A stretch of 64,000 bases of DNA from JBARKJ01 sp049801375 (GTDB lineage: Bacteria; Nitrospirota; JACRHJ01). A program made the position numbers and the translations under genes. Position 1 is the first letter of the stretch. Each line of letters begins with the position of its first letter. Of this stretch, positions 34,347 to 44,068 are shown in pieces. The stretch is from assembly GCA_049801375.1 (NCBI GenBank), contig JBARKJ010000042.1, positions 1 through 64,000 on the forward strand. The letters run 5' to 3'. The notes below the pieces were generated by a model. It worked only from the letters and a program-made list of their open reading frames with translations, was not told the DNA's origin and did not search any database.

Positions 34347-36125
34347 TCAAGCCTTCAACATTTCGTGAACCGCGCCGAGAAGTTTCGTAATTTTATAAGG
34401 CTTCTCCAGGATGGCGGTCTTGCCCGGTCCGTTGTTTATTTCCATCAGGTCAATTTCATGGTAACCGCTAAGGAGCAGGATGTTGACGTCTCCCCTTATC
34501 CTTCTGATCTCTTTCGCCGCCTCGTCTCCCCGTACGTGCGGCATAATCAGGTCTAGAATCACGGCAGATATAGTATCTGAATTCTTACCGAAGATTTTGA
34601 TAGCCTCTGTCCCGTCCACCGCCGTCAAGACGCTGTAACCCGCGCCCTCAAGCACTTTTTTCGCCATCAACAGCGAGTCTTTTTCATCGTCGGCGAGTAG
34701 TATAGTGCCCTTGCCGCTCCAGATGTCTTTGGAAATAGGTTTCGCCGCAGCTACTTCCACCGCCTTCGCGGGGACAGGCAGCAGTATTCTGAACGTTGCA
34801 CCGCAACCCTCCTCGCTCTCAAGAGCGATGGTCCCGCCGTGCGCGCAGACTATCCCGAAAACTGCCGAAAGCCCAATTCCCCGGCCTGTGAATTTCGTGG
34901 TAAAAAAAGGCTCGAAAATCCTCTTCCGCGTCTCCGGGCTCATGCCGCAGCCTGTGTCCGCGACTTCGACATAAACATATTCCCCCTCGGAGATGCCGTG
35001 TTTGTACAGGCTGTCAAGGTATTTTCGGTCCGCATACATTTTCCCGGTCGAGACCCTTATGCTCCCTTTGCGATCTCCGATTGCGTCCGAGGCGTTGATT
35101 ATAAGGTTCATAACTATCTGTTGCATGCTCTGAGGGTCGGCCATTATTGCAGGAAGGTCTTCCGATAGCCTGAATTCAAGTTCGGCGCTCTTTGTAATCG
35201 AGGCCAGCAGGAAGTGGGCGGTATCGCTTACGACATCGTTTATTTGGACGGGCTCTCTTTTCGCAGGCGCCTTGCTGGTGAAGCTCAGTATCTGTTTGGA
35301 GAAGTTCGTTACTTTATCCGTCGCCTTCTCTATATCGGCCACGTATTCGCGCGCCGGGGAACCGTTAGGGAGCGCATGCAGCGCAAGTCCCGCATTTCCC
35401 ATTACTGCGACCATGAGGTTGTTCAGATCGTGCGCAATCCCGCCAGCCAGCACACGAAGGCTTTCAAGTTTCTGCATTTGAAGCGCCCGTTCCTCCGCGC
35501 GTTTACGCTCTTCGCTCTCGGCCACAAGGGCGGCTGTTCTTTCCTCAACCTTCTTTTCCAGGCTCTCGTTCAGAGATTCCAGTTCCTCCTGGACAGTCTT
35601 CAGCTCGCGGTTCTTCATCACTGCCGTCTCGTATGCGGAAATGAGGAGATCGAGTATCTGTTGACGCTCGGAGTTGATGAAATATTTCTGTCCCTTGAAG
35701 ATTATCTCCACCCCCATCTTCATCTTTGATTCCTTCCTGAGCTCGTCGTTGATCAGGATGTGATGGATCCGCGTGAGCAGATATTTTTCATCGTAGGGTT
35801 TCGTGATAAAGTTGTCGGCCCCGCATTCGAGCCCCCTCAGTATGTCTTCAGGATCGGAAAGGGCTGTCAGGAGAATGACGGGGATTTCCCTGAATCTTTC
35901 ATCCTCCTTGATTTTCCTGCAAAGCTGTAAACCGTCCATCTCCGGCATCATAATATCTGTGATGACGATGGTAGGTTTCCGGTGTTCCATCGCTTCAAGG
36001 GCCTCTCTCCCGTTACGCGCGAGTCGCACACTGTACCCGCCTCTTTCTATGGTGTACTTGAGACCCTCTGCCTGTGTCGGGCTATCTTCGACAATCAGGA
36101 TTTCTGGTTTATCTTTACCTGTCAT
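34347..36125 (-). CDS. Hybrid kinase REC-HisKA-HATPase-REC, output of the chemosensory operon
   Basis: 592 aa, soluble. The first receiver (LIVEDSPTQ, phospho-Asp in ITDIMMP) is followed by FKGQKYFIN and a coiled coil (about 170-215). Then HisKA (GIAHDLNNLMV), ATPase (NLIINASDAIG, DTGCGMSPE, GRGIGLSAVFGI) and a second receiver (LLADDEKDS, LDLIMP). ATG 36125 has AAGGAG 5 bases upstream and overlaps cheB by 11 bases. CheA probably phosphorylates the first receiver to switch this kinase. In Wsp systems this place is held by a GGDEF regulator. Confidence 0.88.
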   Translation of the reverse strand: MTGKDKPEILIVEDSPTQAEGLKYTIERGGYSVRLARNGREALEAMEHRKPTIVITDIMMPEMDGLQLCRKIKEDERFREIPVILLTALSDPEDILRGLECGADNFITKPYDEKYLLTRIHHILINDELRKESKMKMGVEIIFKGQKYFINSERQQILDLLISAYETAVMKNRELKTVQEELESLNESLEKKVEERTAALVAESEERKRAEERALQMQKLESLRVLAGGIAHDLNNLMVAVMGNAGLALHALPNGSPAREYVADIEKATDKVTNFSKQILSFTSKAPAKREPVQINDVVSDTAHFLLASITKSAELEFRLSEDLPAIMADPQSMQQIVMNLIINASDAIGDRKGSIRVSTGKMYADRKYLDSLYKHGISEGEYVYVEVADTGCGMSPETRKRIFEPFFTTKFTGRGIGLSAVFGIVCAHGGTIALESEEGCGATFRILLPVPAKAVEVAAAKPISKDIWSGKGTILLADDEKDSLLMAKKVLEGAGYSVLTAVDGTEAIKIFGKNSDTISAVILDLIMPHVRGDEAAKEIRRIRGDVNILLLSGYHEIDLMEINNGPGKTAILEKPYKITKLLGAVHEMLKA

Positions 36126-37179
36126 GGTTCTCCTTGTTTCGGGCCAGCGTCTTAAGTGCGGCAATAATTTTATACGGGGGAAGGACGTACGTTGCCGCAT
36201 CGAGCTCGACCGCAGCTCCTGGCATTCCGAAAATAAGCGAAGATTCCCTGTCCTGCGCTATCGTCACTGCGCCATTCGACCTCATCAGTTTCAACTCTGC
36301 GGCGCCGTCACTCCCCATGCCGGAGAGCAGGATGCCTACGGCGTTCCTGCCAAATGCCCCCGCTACCGACTGGAAGAGATAGGAGACCGAAGGCCTTGTC
36401 CTGAAGTTCGCATCCCTGTCGTCCAGAAAGGTTCTGCCGTCCGGGCGGACTCCTAAATTAAAGCCGTCTGGAGCGAAGTACGCCCGCCCGGGAAGGAGGA
36501 TTTCCCCGCCCGAGGCTATCTGCAAAGGCACGCCGCTTGTTTCGGCCAGCCAATCAACCATTCCGTTTAAGAAGCCGGCCGCGATATGCTGGACTATCAA
36601 AATCGGAAATGGAAAATCCTTCTGCATGGAATCCAGTATCGATTGTATAACGACAGGCCCGCCGGCAGAGGCGCCTATCGCGACAACGTCAAAGTCCGCA
36701 GAGTCTATTGCCGGATTCATATTGATCACAGGCATATCGAGATATGCTCCCGTTTTTTTATAAGGCCACCGCCTTACGACCTTGACTTCAGACATGAGCT
36801 TGACCTTAAGGATCATCTCCGCGGCCATTTTATCCGCATCGGGATGTCCGATGCCGGCCGGTCTCTGCAAAATTGTTACGGCGCCCGCCTCCATTGCCTT
36901 AAAAGTGGTCTTTACTTCAGTCGGGTCCCATGCGCCACTCACAATCAATATGGGAAGCGGATTCGTCTCCATGATCCTGCGTGTAGCTTCAAGACCGTCC
37001 ATGACGGGCATGTTGATGTCCATGGTAACCACGTCAGGCTTCAGCCGGACGACAGCTTCCAGTGCCTCTCTTCCGTTGCCTGCCGTGCCGACGACCTCCA
37101 TACCCGGTCCGAAATTCAATATATGGACGAGATACTCCTTAACGACAGGAGAATCTTCGACAACCAGGACTTTTATCAT
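36115..37179 (-). CDS. cheB: Chemotaxis methylesterase CheB
   Basis: 354 aa. The receiver (VLVVEDSPVVKEY, phospho-Asp in TMDINMP) precedes a methylesterase domain with the triad Ser in GASAGG, His in VQHIAAG and Asp in SGMGSDGA. It removes methyl groups from the receptor encoded in the same operon, opposing CheR. It overlaps cheA by 4 bases. Confidence 0.95.
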   Translation of the reverse strand: MIKVLVVEDSPVVKEYLVHILNFGPGMEVVGTAGNGREALEAVVRLKPDVVTMDINMPVMDGLEATRRIMETNPLPILIVSGAWDPTEVKTTFKAMEAGAVTILQRPAGIGHPDADKMAAEMILKVKLMSEVKVVRRWPYKKTGAYLDMPVINMNPAIDSADFDVVAIGASAGGPVVIQSILDSMQKDFPFPILIVQHIAAGFLNGMVDWLAETSGVPLQIASGGEILLPGRAYFAPDGFNLGVRPDGRTFLDDRDANFRTRPSVSYLFQSVAGAFGRNAVGILLSGMGSDGAAELKLMRSNGAVTIAQDRESSLIFGMPGAAVELDAATYVLPPYKIIAALKTLARNKENHDR

Positions 37180-39443
37180 ATCAGCCTCTTAATCACTTCC
37201 AGAAGGTTAGACTGGTCGAAGCTGCTCTTCACTACATAGGCATTCGCCCCAACGTCGATTCCTCTTTCCCTGTCCTCACGCGATTCGAGGGCTGTCACCA
37301 GCACTACAGGAATATCTGAAAGCATTTTGTCGGCCCGTATATTCGACGTAAGGTCCAGTCCATTCATTCTCGGCATGTCTATATCCGAGACCACAATCTC
37401 GAATCGGCCCGTCTTCAAAAAGGTTAATGCGTCTATTCCGTCCACCGCCGTCTGAACATCGTATCCCGCGGCTTCAAGAATATTTTTCAACAGCGTCCGC
37501 GCGGTTATCGAATCCTCAACGACAAGTACGGGCTTTCTCTCTGCCGGCGTTTCCTCCGGAACCGAAGGAGCCTCAATGCCGGGCGATATCCTGACTGCGG
37601 ATTTCAGCAGATCGGATATATTAAGCACGGGCACGACCTCTCCCGTTCCGAGCACTGTTGCACCTGCAATATTACGCACCCTGGCAAGCTGCCTGCCGAG
37701 ATCTTTCACGAGCACTTCCTGCTCATGAAGGATATTGTCGACGCCAAAGGCTATGCGGTTATTAGCCGAGCCAAGCACCGCCGCCTGCATAAATTCCGAA
37801 CCGGTCCCGCCTTTTTCCTTGCGCGGCAGTTCCAGTACCAAGCGGAGGGGAATAAGAGGAATTGTCCGGCCTTCAACGGTAATCGTCTCCCTGCTTTCCA
37901 CGGTCCTTATTTCATCCCTGCCGACCCTTACCGTGCGGTCAAAGCCTTTAATCGGGATAATAAAACGGCGGTCGTCTATCTGCACGAGGACTCCTCGGAA
38001 AGTTGCAAGGGTCAGAGGCAGAAGGATGCGAAATGTAGTTCCTTTCCCTTCTGTGCTATCGCAGGATATCGAACCGCCCAGCTTTTCCACCTTGTCCTGC
38101 ACAATGGCAAGCCCGAGGCCACGTCCCGAAATATCGGTAATCATCGGGCTTGTCGTCACGCCCGAGTGGAATATGAGGGAAAGCAGCTTTGCCTTGTCCA
38201 CCTCGCCCGCTTCCTCCTGCGAAAGAATGCCGAGCCGAACCGCGGAGTTTTTGATTTTTGAGGCGTCCAAGCCTGCTCCGTCGTCCGATACAACGATCTC
38301 AACCGATTTACCCTCCTTATGAGCGACATCGATTGAGACGGTGCCTGCGGGAGGCTTGTTTATGGCGGTTCGTTCTTGCGGCTTTTCTATTCCGTGGTCG
38401 ATGCAGTTTCGGACAAGATGGATGAGAGGGTCCCGCATTTCATCGAGAATGCGCCGGTCGATCTCGATATCGCCTCCGCGCATTGCGAGCGACGCCTCCT
38501 TGCCCCGGTCATGCGAAAGATCTCGGACGACCTTCGGCATAATTTCAAGAAGCGATGAAAACGGGAGCATCGAGACGGACTTCAAGTCTTCGAGAAGGCT
38601 GTTGGCCATTGTGGCCACAGATCGATTGTCATGCTCCGAAGCCTCGCCGATTGAGACGAGAGTGGCGTGAAGTTTCGCAACGCGTTCACCCTTAGCATCC
38701 AAAAAATCCAGCATCTTCTCCACTTGCGTTCTTTTGCCGCTTAATTCCCCCCAATCTACAATTTTTCGCATTTCGGGCCGGATTTTTTCCCACTCTTTTT
38801 TCAGAGTTGCTGCCTCCGCGATTATTTCATGCAGTTCCGAGATGCGCTGGGCCATCAGCTGCTTTACGGAAAGAAACCCTTCGGCCTGAAGCAGTATGGA
38901 ATCGAGCCTCTGCTTGGATATTCTCATCGTCTCTGATGCTGCCCTCTGGACCGGAGACGCCGCTTCCTCGGAAGAACGATTAGAAAGCTCCGCATGCGTT
39001 TCATCATCTGCCCGGCTTAGCTTTGGGGGATGCGTTCCTTTTGCCGCTCTGTCAAGCTCATGGATTATGTCTTTAATCCTAGCCTTGCCGGGAGGATGGC
39101 CCTCTTCTCCGATAGAGGATAAAAGGCCTTCAAGTAAATTGACGGAGCTGTGAAGTAGATCCAGCAGTTCCCTGTCGGGCAAAATCTCTTTACGCTTTAG
39201 GGCGGAAAGGGTGCTTTCAAAGGACTGACAAAGGCTTTCAAAAACCGGGAGGTTTACCGCCCGCGCAGCTCCTTTCATGCTGTGGGATTCGCGGAAGACA
39301 GCCTCTATAATCTCCGCTTGCCTCTCAAGGGAAGGCGACTTCTCGATTTCGATTAATCCCGACGAGATCGCGGCGATATGCTCCGCCGCCTCGACCTTGA
39401 ATGTCGCCAGAAGTCTTTTTAAAAATTCGTCGTTTTTATCCAT
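37176..39443 (-). CDS. cheA: CheA-type kinase with C-terminal receiver
   Basis: 755 aa. HPt domain with His54 (RESHSMKGAAR), a linker without a clear P2 docking domain, dimerisation helices, ATPase (LIHLVRNCIDHG, DDGAGLD, GRGLGLAIV), CheW-like regulatory domain (about 490-620) and a receiver (VLVVEDSITAR, Asp in VVSDIDMP). The fused receiver is the hallmark of WspE/FrzE-type pathways that control functions other than flagellar rotation. It lies 22 bases after the receptor gene. Confidence 0.95.
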   Translation of the reverse strand: MDKNDEFLKRLLATFKVEAAEHIAAISSGLIEIEKSPSLERQAEIIEAVFRESHSMKGAARAVNLPVFESLCQSFESTLSALKRKEILPDRELLDLLHSSVNLLEGLLSSIGEEGHPPGKARIKDIIHELDRAAKGTHPPKLSRADDETHAELSNRSSEEAASPVQRAASETMRISKQRLDSILLQAEGFLSVKQLMAQRISELHEIIAEAATLKKEWEKIRPEMRKIVDWGELSGKRTQVEKMLDFLDAKGERVAKLHATLVSIGEASEHDNRSVATMANSLLEDLKSVSMLPFSSLLEIMPKVVRDLSHDRGKEASLAMRGGDIEIDRRILDEMRDPLIHLVRNCIDHGIEKPQERTAINKPPAGTVSIDVAHKEGKSVEIVVSDDGAGLDASKIKNSAVRLGILSQEEAGEVDKAKLLSLIFHSGVTTSPMITDISGRGLGLAIVQDKVEKLGGSISCDSTEGKGTTFRILLPLTLATFRGVLVQIDDRRFIIPIKGFDRTVRVGRDEIRTVESRETITVEGRTIPLIPLRLVLELPRKEKGGTGSEFMQAAVLGSANNRIAFGVDNILHEQEVLVKDLGRQLARVRNIAGATVLGTGEVVPVLNISDLLKSAVRISPGIEAPSVPEETPAERKPVLVVEDSITARTLLKNILEAAGYDVQTAVDGIDALTFLKTGRFEIVVSDIDMPRMNGLDLTSNIRADKMLSDIPVVLVTALESREDRERGIDVGANAYVVKSSFDQSNLLEVIKRLI

Positions 39444-39465
39444 CGGACTTTTTAGATTAAGTTCT

Positions 39466-41100
39466 TTATACCTTAAATTGGTCCACCAGTTGCTTGAGCT
39501 TCTGTCCGAGCTCGTGCAGGCCCCGGGCCGCGGTCTCGGTCTGTCTCGTGCCGGCGACGTTCTGCTCGCTGGCCAGCTTTATATTGTTCATCGCGGTGAT
39601 GACCTGTTCCATGCCCACGAGCTGCTGCTGGCTCGATGCGGCAATCTGCATCCCGGCCTGGGCGGCCTCCGCGATACTTGACTCCAGCGCCTTTATTGAT
39701 TCGCCCGCCTGCGCCGATTGCCTAACGCCCTCGTCGACTGTCTTGCTCCCTTGTTCGGTCGCGAGCACGGCTGCGCCCGTCGCCTTTTGTATATCGTTCA
39801 GTATGGTCCGCACCTGCGTGGTTGCCTGCTTCGACTGCTCGGCCAGGCTCCGCACTTCCTGCGCCACAACTGCGAAACCTTTGCCATGCTCGCCTGCCTT
39901 TGCGGCCTCGATAGAGGCGTTTACCGCAAGGAGGTTTGATTGCTCGGCCAGGTCGTTCACCGTGGAAATGATCTCACCTATCGCCTGGCTCTGCTCGCTC
40001 AGCCTCACGATGCTTTCCGCTATGGATTCCATCTGCTGCCGTATGCGGTTCATTTTCCCCACTGTTTCTTCCATCGCCTTCCCGCCGGTCTGGGAAACCT
40101 GCACCGCCTTTTTGGCGGCTTCGGAGACATATTCCGCCTTCTGGTTCGAGACCTGAGCGGTCTGTTTGACTTCTTCCACGGTTGTCGTCGTCTCGTTCAC
40201 CGCCGTCGCCGTCTCAGTCACGCTGGAGGCGACCTCGGTTGTGGAGGAGAGGATCTCACTGGCCGATGCCGCGAGGACGCTCACAGACTCCTGTATCCCG
40301 CGATTCACCTCCCGCATGTTCCCGATCATCTTCCTGAATGTCCGCGCGAGATCGCCCACTTCGTCCTTACGGTCAGCGGTAGATACGACGACTGTCAGGT
40401 CGCCGGAAGCTATCTTTTCGGCGGTTTCTGATATCCCCTGCAACGGACCGGCAATAATCCGGCTCAAATAGATTGCAATCGCTGTGCCTATTATAACCAC
40501 TGCGATACAGAGTACTGTAAGGATATTTAAATATAGACTCACATTCCGGCTGGATTCGGCTACGGCTGCCTTGGCGTCGCCTTCCGCTCCTACCACAAGC
40601 TCGTCGATAATGGACCCGATCTTTTCATTTCTGTCGGCCTGAATACCGGTCACCACGCCTTTTGCCTCATCGAACTTTCCCGCGAAAACCAATGGCATGA
40701 CCTGGTTCTCTCTTGTATCGTTGAACGCCCTCCGTATCTCGTCGAACTCTTTAAGGCGGGCAATATGATTCGGCTCTGTTTCACGTTCGAGGACCTTTTG
40801 AATCAATTCGTCATTATTCTTCACAAGCTCATCAGCCTTATTGCGTAAGGATGCGAGTTTCTGGGGGTCTTTAAGTACTAACATCGACAGAGTGGTTGAC
40901 CTGATACTGTCCTGATTAAACCTGATATCCTGAAGGTCGACCACATTTGCAAATTCCACCTCGGATATTTTTCTTTGCAGGCTCTGCATCTGTTCGAGGT
41001 CCCTGTAAGCCAATACAAAAATAATTAAAAACAGGCCGATCTTGAACCCAAAGCTAAGAAAGAGTTTGGACCGGGTTTTAAGATTGACAAACCAGTTCAT
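39466..41100 (-). CDS. Methyl-accepting chemotaxis protein
   Basis: 544 aa inner-membrane receptor. TM1 is about 16-36. The periplasmic domain (about 37-188) is helical and 4HB_MCP-like. TM2 is about 190-212, then HAMP and a long coiled-coil signalling domain with the hairpin tip NLLAVNASIEAAKAGEHGKG. No C-terminal CheR-tethering pentapeptide is seen. It is the only receptor in the operon and so probably its dedicated input. Confidence 0.95.
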   Translation of the reverse strand: MNWFVNLKTRSKLFLSFGFKIGLFLIIFVLAYRDLEQMQSLQRKISEVEFANVVDLQDIRFNQDSIRSTTLSMLVLKDPQKLASLRNKADELVKNNDELIQKVLERETEPNHIARLKEFDEIRRAFNDTRENQVMPLVFAGKFDEAKGVVTGIQADRNEKIGSIIDELVVGAEGDAKAAVAESSRNVSLYLNILTVLCIAVVIIGTAIAIYLSRIIAGPLQGISETAEKIASGDLTVVVSTADRKDEVGDLARTFRKMIGNMREVNRGIQESVSVLAASASEILSSTTEVASSVTETATAVNETTTTVEEVKQTAQVSNQKAEYVSEAAKKAVQVSQTGGKAMEETVGKMNRIRQQMESIAESIVRLSEQSQAIGEIISTVNDLAEQSNLLAVNASIEAAKAGEHGKGFAVVAQEVRSLAEQSKQATTQVRTILNDIQKATGAAVLATEQGSKTVDEGVRQSAQAGESIKALESSIAEAAQAGMQIAASSQQQLVGMEQVITAMNNIKLASEQNVAGTRQTETAARGLHELGQKLKQLVDQFKV

Positions 41101-41114
41101 TTTTCCTCCTTGAA

Positions 41115-41744
41115 TTATATTTCTGACGGCTCTCCGTTTATCACGATCTTTTCGTCCGACAGAATTTTTTCGGCATCCAGCACAATCAGGCGGTCCTCCG
41201 TGACACCCAAAAGATACTCCTCGCGCACGCCCGTAAGCGTGGGAATAACCTGCTGCAGTCCGGCAAGCCGCAGGAGCCGAAAGCCGACGATCACGTCCGC
41301 AAGAACGCCGAATTCCATGGCGTCCGACTTGAGGATGATTACTTTGTTAAAATCGCCTAAGCCTTTCTCGGGGAGTCCGAATAATTTCTTAAGGTCTATT
41401 ACCGAAATGATCTGTCCGCGCACATTGATGATACCAAGGACGAATGGCGGGGTGCACGGAACCGGCGTCAAATCGTTCAGAGGGTACACCTCGCGCACGT
41501 GCGAAGCATCTATGGCGTATCTTTCCTGGGCGAGGAGGAATTCAATGATCTCTATCTCTTCTCCGGCGCCTTTTTTTTCTGGTTCCTTCGCAAGCGCCCG
41601 GGCCCTCTGCCGGAGGATATTCTTCTTTTCTTCAGGACCGGGCACCCATCCCTGTTCGATCACAGACTTGACCCTTTCCAAGCGTTCATGGATTTCATTC
41701 CAGTCGGTGGCCGAGTTAGTGTCGTGTGCCTTTGTGTCATTCAT
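41115..41744 (-). CDS. cheW: CheW-like coupling protein (with N-terminal extension)
   Basis: 209 aa. About 60 charged residues (WNEIHERLERVKSV, EEKKNILRQRARAL) precede a CheW fold (FLLAQERYAIDASHVREVY, GIINVRGQIISVIDL). The extension matches WspB/WspD-type or FrzB-like adaptors. It links receptor and CheA. It overlaps the cheR stop by 4 bases and is 14 bases before the receptor. Confidence 0.92.
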   Translation of the reverse strand: MNDTKAHDTNSATDWNEIHERLERVKSVIEQGWVPGPEEKKNILRQRARALAKEPEKKGAGEEIEIIEFLLAQERYAIDASHVREVYPLNDLTPVPCTPPFVLGIINVRGQIISVIDLKKLFGLPEKGLGDFNKVIILKSDAMEFGVLADVIVGFRLLRLAGLQQVIPTLTGVREEYLLGVTEDRLIVLDAEKILSDEKIVINGEPSEI

Positions 41745-43285
41745 GCTATAGATCCCTCAGTCATTGACCTGCTGATAATCTCTACCATCCTCCGCGCTGT
41801 AATGCCCTCGGACTCCGGAAGGATATTGTCAGGCGGGTATTTTCGCAGGATCGACAGGGCGTTTTCGAAATGCCGCTCGGACTCCCTCTTCATTCCCTTC
41901 CGCCTGGCGAGATTGCCAAGGGCAAAGTGGGCGAGGACAAAGTCCTGATCAAGGTAAAGGGCGCGGTTGAGGCCAATTTTCGATTCGTCTTCCAGCCCCA
42001 TCTCAAGCAGAACGGCAGCCAGCAAATATTGATAAGCGGGGTTAAGTTTGCCTGCAGCTATCGCCCTTTCACAAAGTTCGCGAGCCTCTGCGAGCCGTCC
42101 CTGGTTTGCATATATACGTGAAAGAAGCGCCAGCGCGGGAGCGTTTTTGTCAGCGCCGGCTAATAAAGCTGATATTTTCTGCTCTGCTTCCGCATAGCAG
42201 CCCTTTTCAAATAATTTAAGCGCCTCGGCATAAGGGTCTGCATTTTCCCTTGAAAAAGGAGGGACAACGGACGGAGCAGCGTTCAACGTGACTTCTCCTT
42301 CATCCATTACATCCAAAGGAGGAGTAAAGATATACTCCTCTCCTCCGGCGGGAGCGGACGGCGGCAAGGGGATTTCGCTTATCGTTCTCTCAGTAACAGG
42401 ACAGATTGTGCCCTCGTATTTGAATGCACCTTCCCTTGCAACTTCGTTTTTCCAAAGAGTCGATACTGAAAATTGCGCATGTGATAACGGCAAAGACTGA
42501 AGCGAGGATATTTCTGCCGGACTCACCATTAGCCAGCCGCCTTTTACAAGACAGCGATAAAGTTTTCCGACAACCTTCCTTTGGCTTTTCTCGGTGAAGT
42601 ACATAAGCACATTTCGGCAAAGTATGACATCCATTCCGTTAGTATTGTTCGTGAGGGACGGATAGGCGTCCTCCGAGAGGTTGAGATAAGAGAAGGTCAC
42701 CGCCTTCCGCACCTCGGGGAGCAGCTCAAAAATATCTTTGCCGGACTTTCTGAAAAACTCCTCCTTTACTCCCGAGGGAACATCTCGGAAAGACCATTCA
42801 CCGTAAATTCCACTCGCCGCCTTCTGGAGAAAAGAGGCGTTTATGTCGGTCCCGAGGACTGTAATGTTCCAGTCTTTGATATCCGGAATCAGCCTGCGAA
42901 GGAGCATGGCGATTGAATACGGTTCCTCCCCCGTGGCGCAGCCGGCCGACCATATCCGAAGAAACCTTCCAGCCTCGCGTCTCTTCCGGATTATTTCGGG
43001 CAGGATCTCCTCTTCAAGGAGCTTGAAACTTTTTTTGTCGCGGAAAAAATACGTTTCGCCCACAGTGAGCTGGCGCGCCAGAGTCTCGATCTGCTGCTTC
43101 GTCAAAGGAGACAGCAGTAGCCATCTGGCGCATGCCTCCGCGTCCTCGAACCCGAAATCGAGGGCCGCACTCTTTAGGCCCCGCTCCAGGTCGCTCCACC
43201 GTTCCTCCGGAAAATGAAGACCTATCCGTTCAGCTATATAATCGCTAAGCCGGCCAAGAAGCTCTTTGGAGGTTTTTCCGGTCAT
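41741..43285 (-). CDS. cheR: CheR methyltransferase fused to TPR repeats
   Basis: 514 aa. The CheR N-terminal helical domain and SAM-binding domain (IWSAGCATGEEPYSIAML, VILCRNVLMYF) occupy about 1-275. A Pro-rich linker and TPR-like helices (about 350-490, e.g. NAPALALLSRIYANQGRLAEARELC) follow. WspC and FrzF have the same fusion, in which TPRs restrict or guide receptor methylation. It overlaps both cheW genes by 4 bases. Confidence 0.94.
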   Translation of the reverse strand: MTGKTSKELLGRLSDYIAERIGLHFPEERWSDLERGLKSAALDFGFEDAEACARWLLLSPLTKQQIETLARQLTVGETYFFRDKKSFKLLEEEILPEIIRKRREAGRFLRIWSAGCATGEEPYSIAMLLRRLIPDIKDWNITVLGTDINASFLQKAASGIYGEWSFRDVPSGVKEEFFRKSGKDIFELLPEVRKAVTFSYLNLSEDAYPSLTNNTNGMDVILCRNVLMYFTEKSQRKVVGKLYRCLVKGGWLMVSPAEISSLQSLPLSHAQFSVSTLWKNEVAREGAFKYEGTICPVTERTISEIPLPPSAPAGGEEYIFTPPLDVMDEGEVTLNAAPSVVPPFSRENADPYAEALKLFEKGCYAEAEQKISALLAGADKNAPALALLSRIYANQGRLAEARELCERAIAAGKLNPAYQYLLAAVLLEMGLEDESKIGLNRALYLDQDFVLAHFALGNLARRKGMKRESERHFENALSILRKYPPDNILPESEGITARRMVEIISRSMTEGSIA

Positions 43286-43785
43286 TTACCTTGTTCCTTT
43301 AAGGCATCGTTCAGGGCTTTTTCCTCATCGAGAGAAAGGAACCGGTCGAGATCGTGGATAAGGACCATGCCGTCTGCAAGCTTCGCCACGCCTTCAATGT
43401 ATTCCATTTGGGGCATTATGGTCTCAGGGGCTGTAATCCATTCGTCCGGATGTTCAATGACTCCCTCCACATTGTCTGCAATAAGAGCAACCGCCCTCCT
43501 CGCCGTCTGCGCGACGATCAAATGATCGCTCAGGCCAATGTCCCGCTCGGGCAGCCTAAAACGTTTGCGGACATTCACCAGCGGGATAACATTTCCATGC
43601 ATGTTGACTATGCCTGTTACAATATCGGGGGCCTTGGGCAGAGGCGTTGATTCGACTGCGCGGACAACCGTCTGCACGGTGGTAAGGTGAAGCGCATAAC
43701 GTTTGTCATCGAGACTAAAGACCAGTAGCAGCACGGATCTTCCCTTGTCAGATTTTTCGTTCTTTGGGTCCTTAAAAAATATCAC
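43282..43785 (-). CDS. cheW: CheW-like coupling protein, first gene of the chemosensory operon
   Basis: 167 aa CheW fold (LLVFSLDDKRYALHL, GIVNMHGNVIPLVNVRKRF). The start is GTG 43785, with no better in-frame alternative at the family start. Two different CheW proteins in one operon is the Wsp-type arrangement. The 283 bases upstream hold paired hairpins but no clear promoter. Confidence 0.92.
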   Translation of the reverse strand: MIFFKDPKNEKSDKGRSVLLLVFSLDDKRYALHLTTVQTVVRAVESTPLPKAPDIVTGIVNMHGNVIPLVNVRKRFRLPERDIGLSDHLIVAQTARRAVALIADNVEGVIEHPDEWITAPETIMPQMEYIEGVAKLADGMVLIHDLDRFLSLDEEKALNDALKEQGK

Positions 43786-43935
43786 ATAGATGCTTGAATT
43801 TCAAGGTAAATTACGGGAACTGAATTCTAAACCGTTGTGAACTACTGGCAGTCATAGTTTACTGCGATACTTCCAGAAAGGGTAGCCAGCCCCCGTGCAA
43901 TTATCCCAATACCCGTTACGATTGAAGTCGAGGGG

Positions 43936-43980
43936 GTCTTCACGCTTTGAAGACTGCGATACGCCGGACGCTTTCCGGCG
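43936..43980. other. Tandem hairpins with identical CGCTT loops
   Basis: GTCTTCA-CGCTT-TGAAGAC (43936-43954) and CGCCGGA-CGCTT-TCCGGCG (43962-43980), 7 bases apart. Both stems are perfect 7-base pairs with different sequence but the same loop, a sign of conserved structure. They lie between the end of kdpE and the start of the chemosensory operon. No T-run is present. Confidence 0.6.
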
Positions 43981-44068
43981 GAGCAAGTACCAGAGGTGCG
44001 AGATGGAGGAGCTATACGACCGCGCTGCCGGCGTTGCCTACGTCCACCGCAATGTAGGTGTAAGCCTT

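Noticed and set aside
43936..43980. Guanidine-II (mini-ykkC) riboswitch
   Set aside because: Tandem hairpins match in layout, but the loops read ACGC rather than ACGR and no guanidine export gene follows.
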